Assembly (NCBI GenBank): GCA_016190445.1
Contig: JACPQL010000035.1
Location: 1 to 32,273 of the forward strand
DNA length: 32,273 nucleotides
Origin: Chloroflexota bacterium
Lineage (GTDB): Bacteria; Chloroflexota; Dehalococcoidia; Lucifugimonadales; JACPQL01
Reading direction: 5' to 3'
A program made the translations under genes and the position numbers. Below are positions 32,138 to 32,273 of this stretch, one piece after another (position 1 is the stretch's first letter; every line of letters begins with the position of its first letter). The notes under the pieces are model-generated. The model saw only the letters and a list, made by a program, of their open reading frames with translations, had not been told where the DNA came from and made no database searches.

Positions 32138-32273
32138 TGTATCAGTTTGCTGTGTCAGGTGATGGGGGCTCTACCCGTCACACCGGCGGAGGCCGGTGTC
32201 CAGGTACGGCCGCGGTTGAGATGCCCTGATGGATTCCGGCCTTCGCCGGAATGACGAGAACCTACCTGATACA
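32138..32273. repeat. Palindromic intergenic repeat block, possible miniature element
   Basis: TGTATCAG (32138-32145) is answered by CTGATACA at the very end of the window (32266-32273). Inside are two hairpins of a widespread dispersed-repeat type: ACACCGGC-GGAG-GCCGGTGT (about 32180-32199) and ATTCCGGC-CTTC-GCCGGAAT (about 32233-32252). The 8-bp outer repeat suggests a 136-bp unit, but it touches the window edge and may continue. Confidence 0.6.

Overview
The window is GC-rich bacterial DNA. Its gene content best fits a Chloroflexota bacterium, probably from the Dehalococcoidia/SAR202 side of the phylum. The pointers are a recA-recX-rny-ymdB block, an Alternative Complex III (ACIII) respiratory operon with pentaheme ActA and DUF3341 ActD, a bifunctional homocysteine methyltransferase/methylenetetrahydrofolate reductase, several tandem acyl-CoA dehydrogenases, a Thr-Pro-rich CAP-domain surface protein, and IS630 and IS481 debris. 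The assignment is inferred from content; no rRNA or other phylogenetic marker was tested.

Layout. (1) 1-139: C-terminal scrap of an IS630-type transposase. (2) 136-6296, minus strand: housekeeping block reading recA, recX, rny (RNase Y), ymdB-type phosphodiesterase, PHP phosphoesterase, plsY, and a B-box/membrane protein. (3) 6459-7320: tRNA-Pro(CGG) with its promoter, a small metal-binding-fold ORF, a minus-strand mini-ORF with a twin-arginine leader, and a repeat-rich control region for the next operon. (4) 7463-15677, plus strand: ACIII operon in the order small membrane protein, ActA, ActB1, ActB2, ActF-like NrfD, ActC NrfD, ActD, diheme ActE. It should oxidise menaquinol and reduce a periplasmic carrier. 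(5) 15685-17430, minus strand: YgfZ and an A-type Fe-S carrier, a natural pair for Fe-S protein maturation, driven from a promoter at the edge of an IS481 remnant. (6) 17608-19668, minus strand: DUF255 thioredoxin-fold/glycosidase-fold protein. (7) 19837-23115, plus strand: methionine/folate bifunctional enzyme and class II fumarase.

(8) 22989-28412 is an accessory stretch. A VapBC-like toxin-antitoxin pair lies between two diverged in-frame copies of the fumC 3' end. It is followed by a large membrane-anchored protein (cytoplasmic zinc ribbons, one membrane segment, Thr-Pro linkers, extracellular CAP domain). Next come a HigBA toxin-antitoxin pair flanked by two copies of a 48-bp repeat, and a repeat-filled non-coding zone. 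(9) 28413-32016, minus strand: three acyl-CoA dehydrogenases with a clear promoter and terminator; only one keeps a recognisable catalytic glutamate. (10) 32138-32273: palindromic intergenic repeats.

The least usual items are the zinc-ribbon/CAP receptor-like protein, the vapBC cassette with a duplicated fumC end, and the ACIII variant (ActB split in frame by two stops, NrfD order F-C, diheme ActE, new small membrane gene). All homology statements come from reading motifs by eye; no database search was run.
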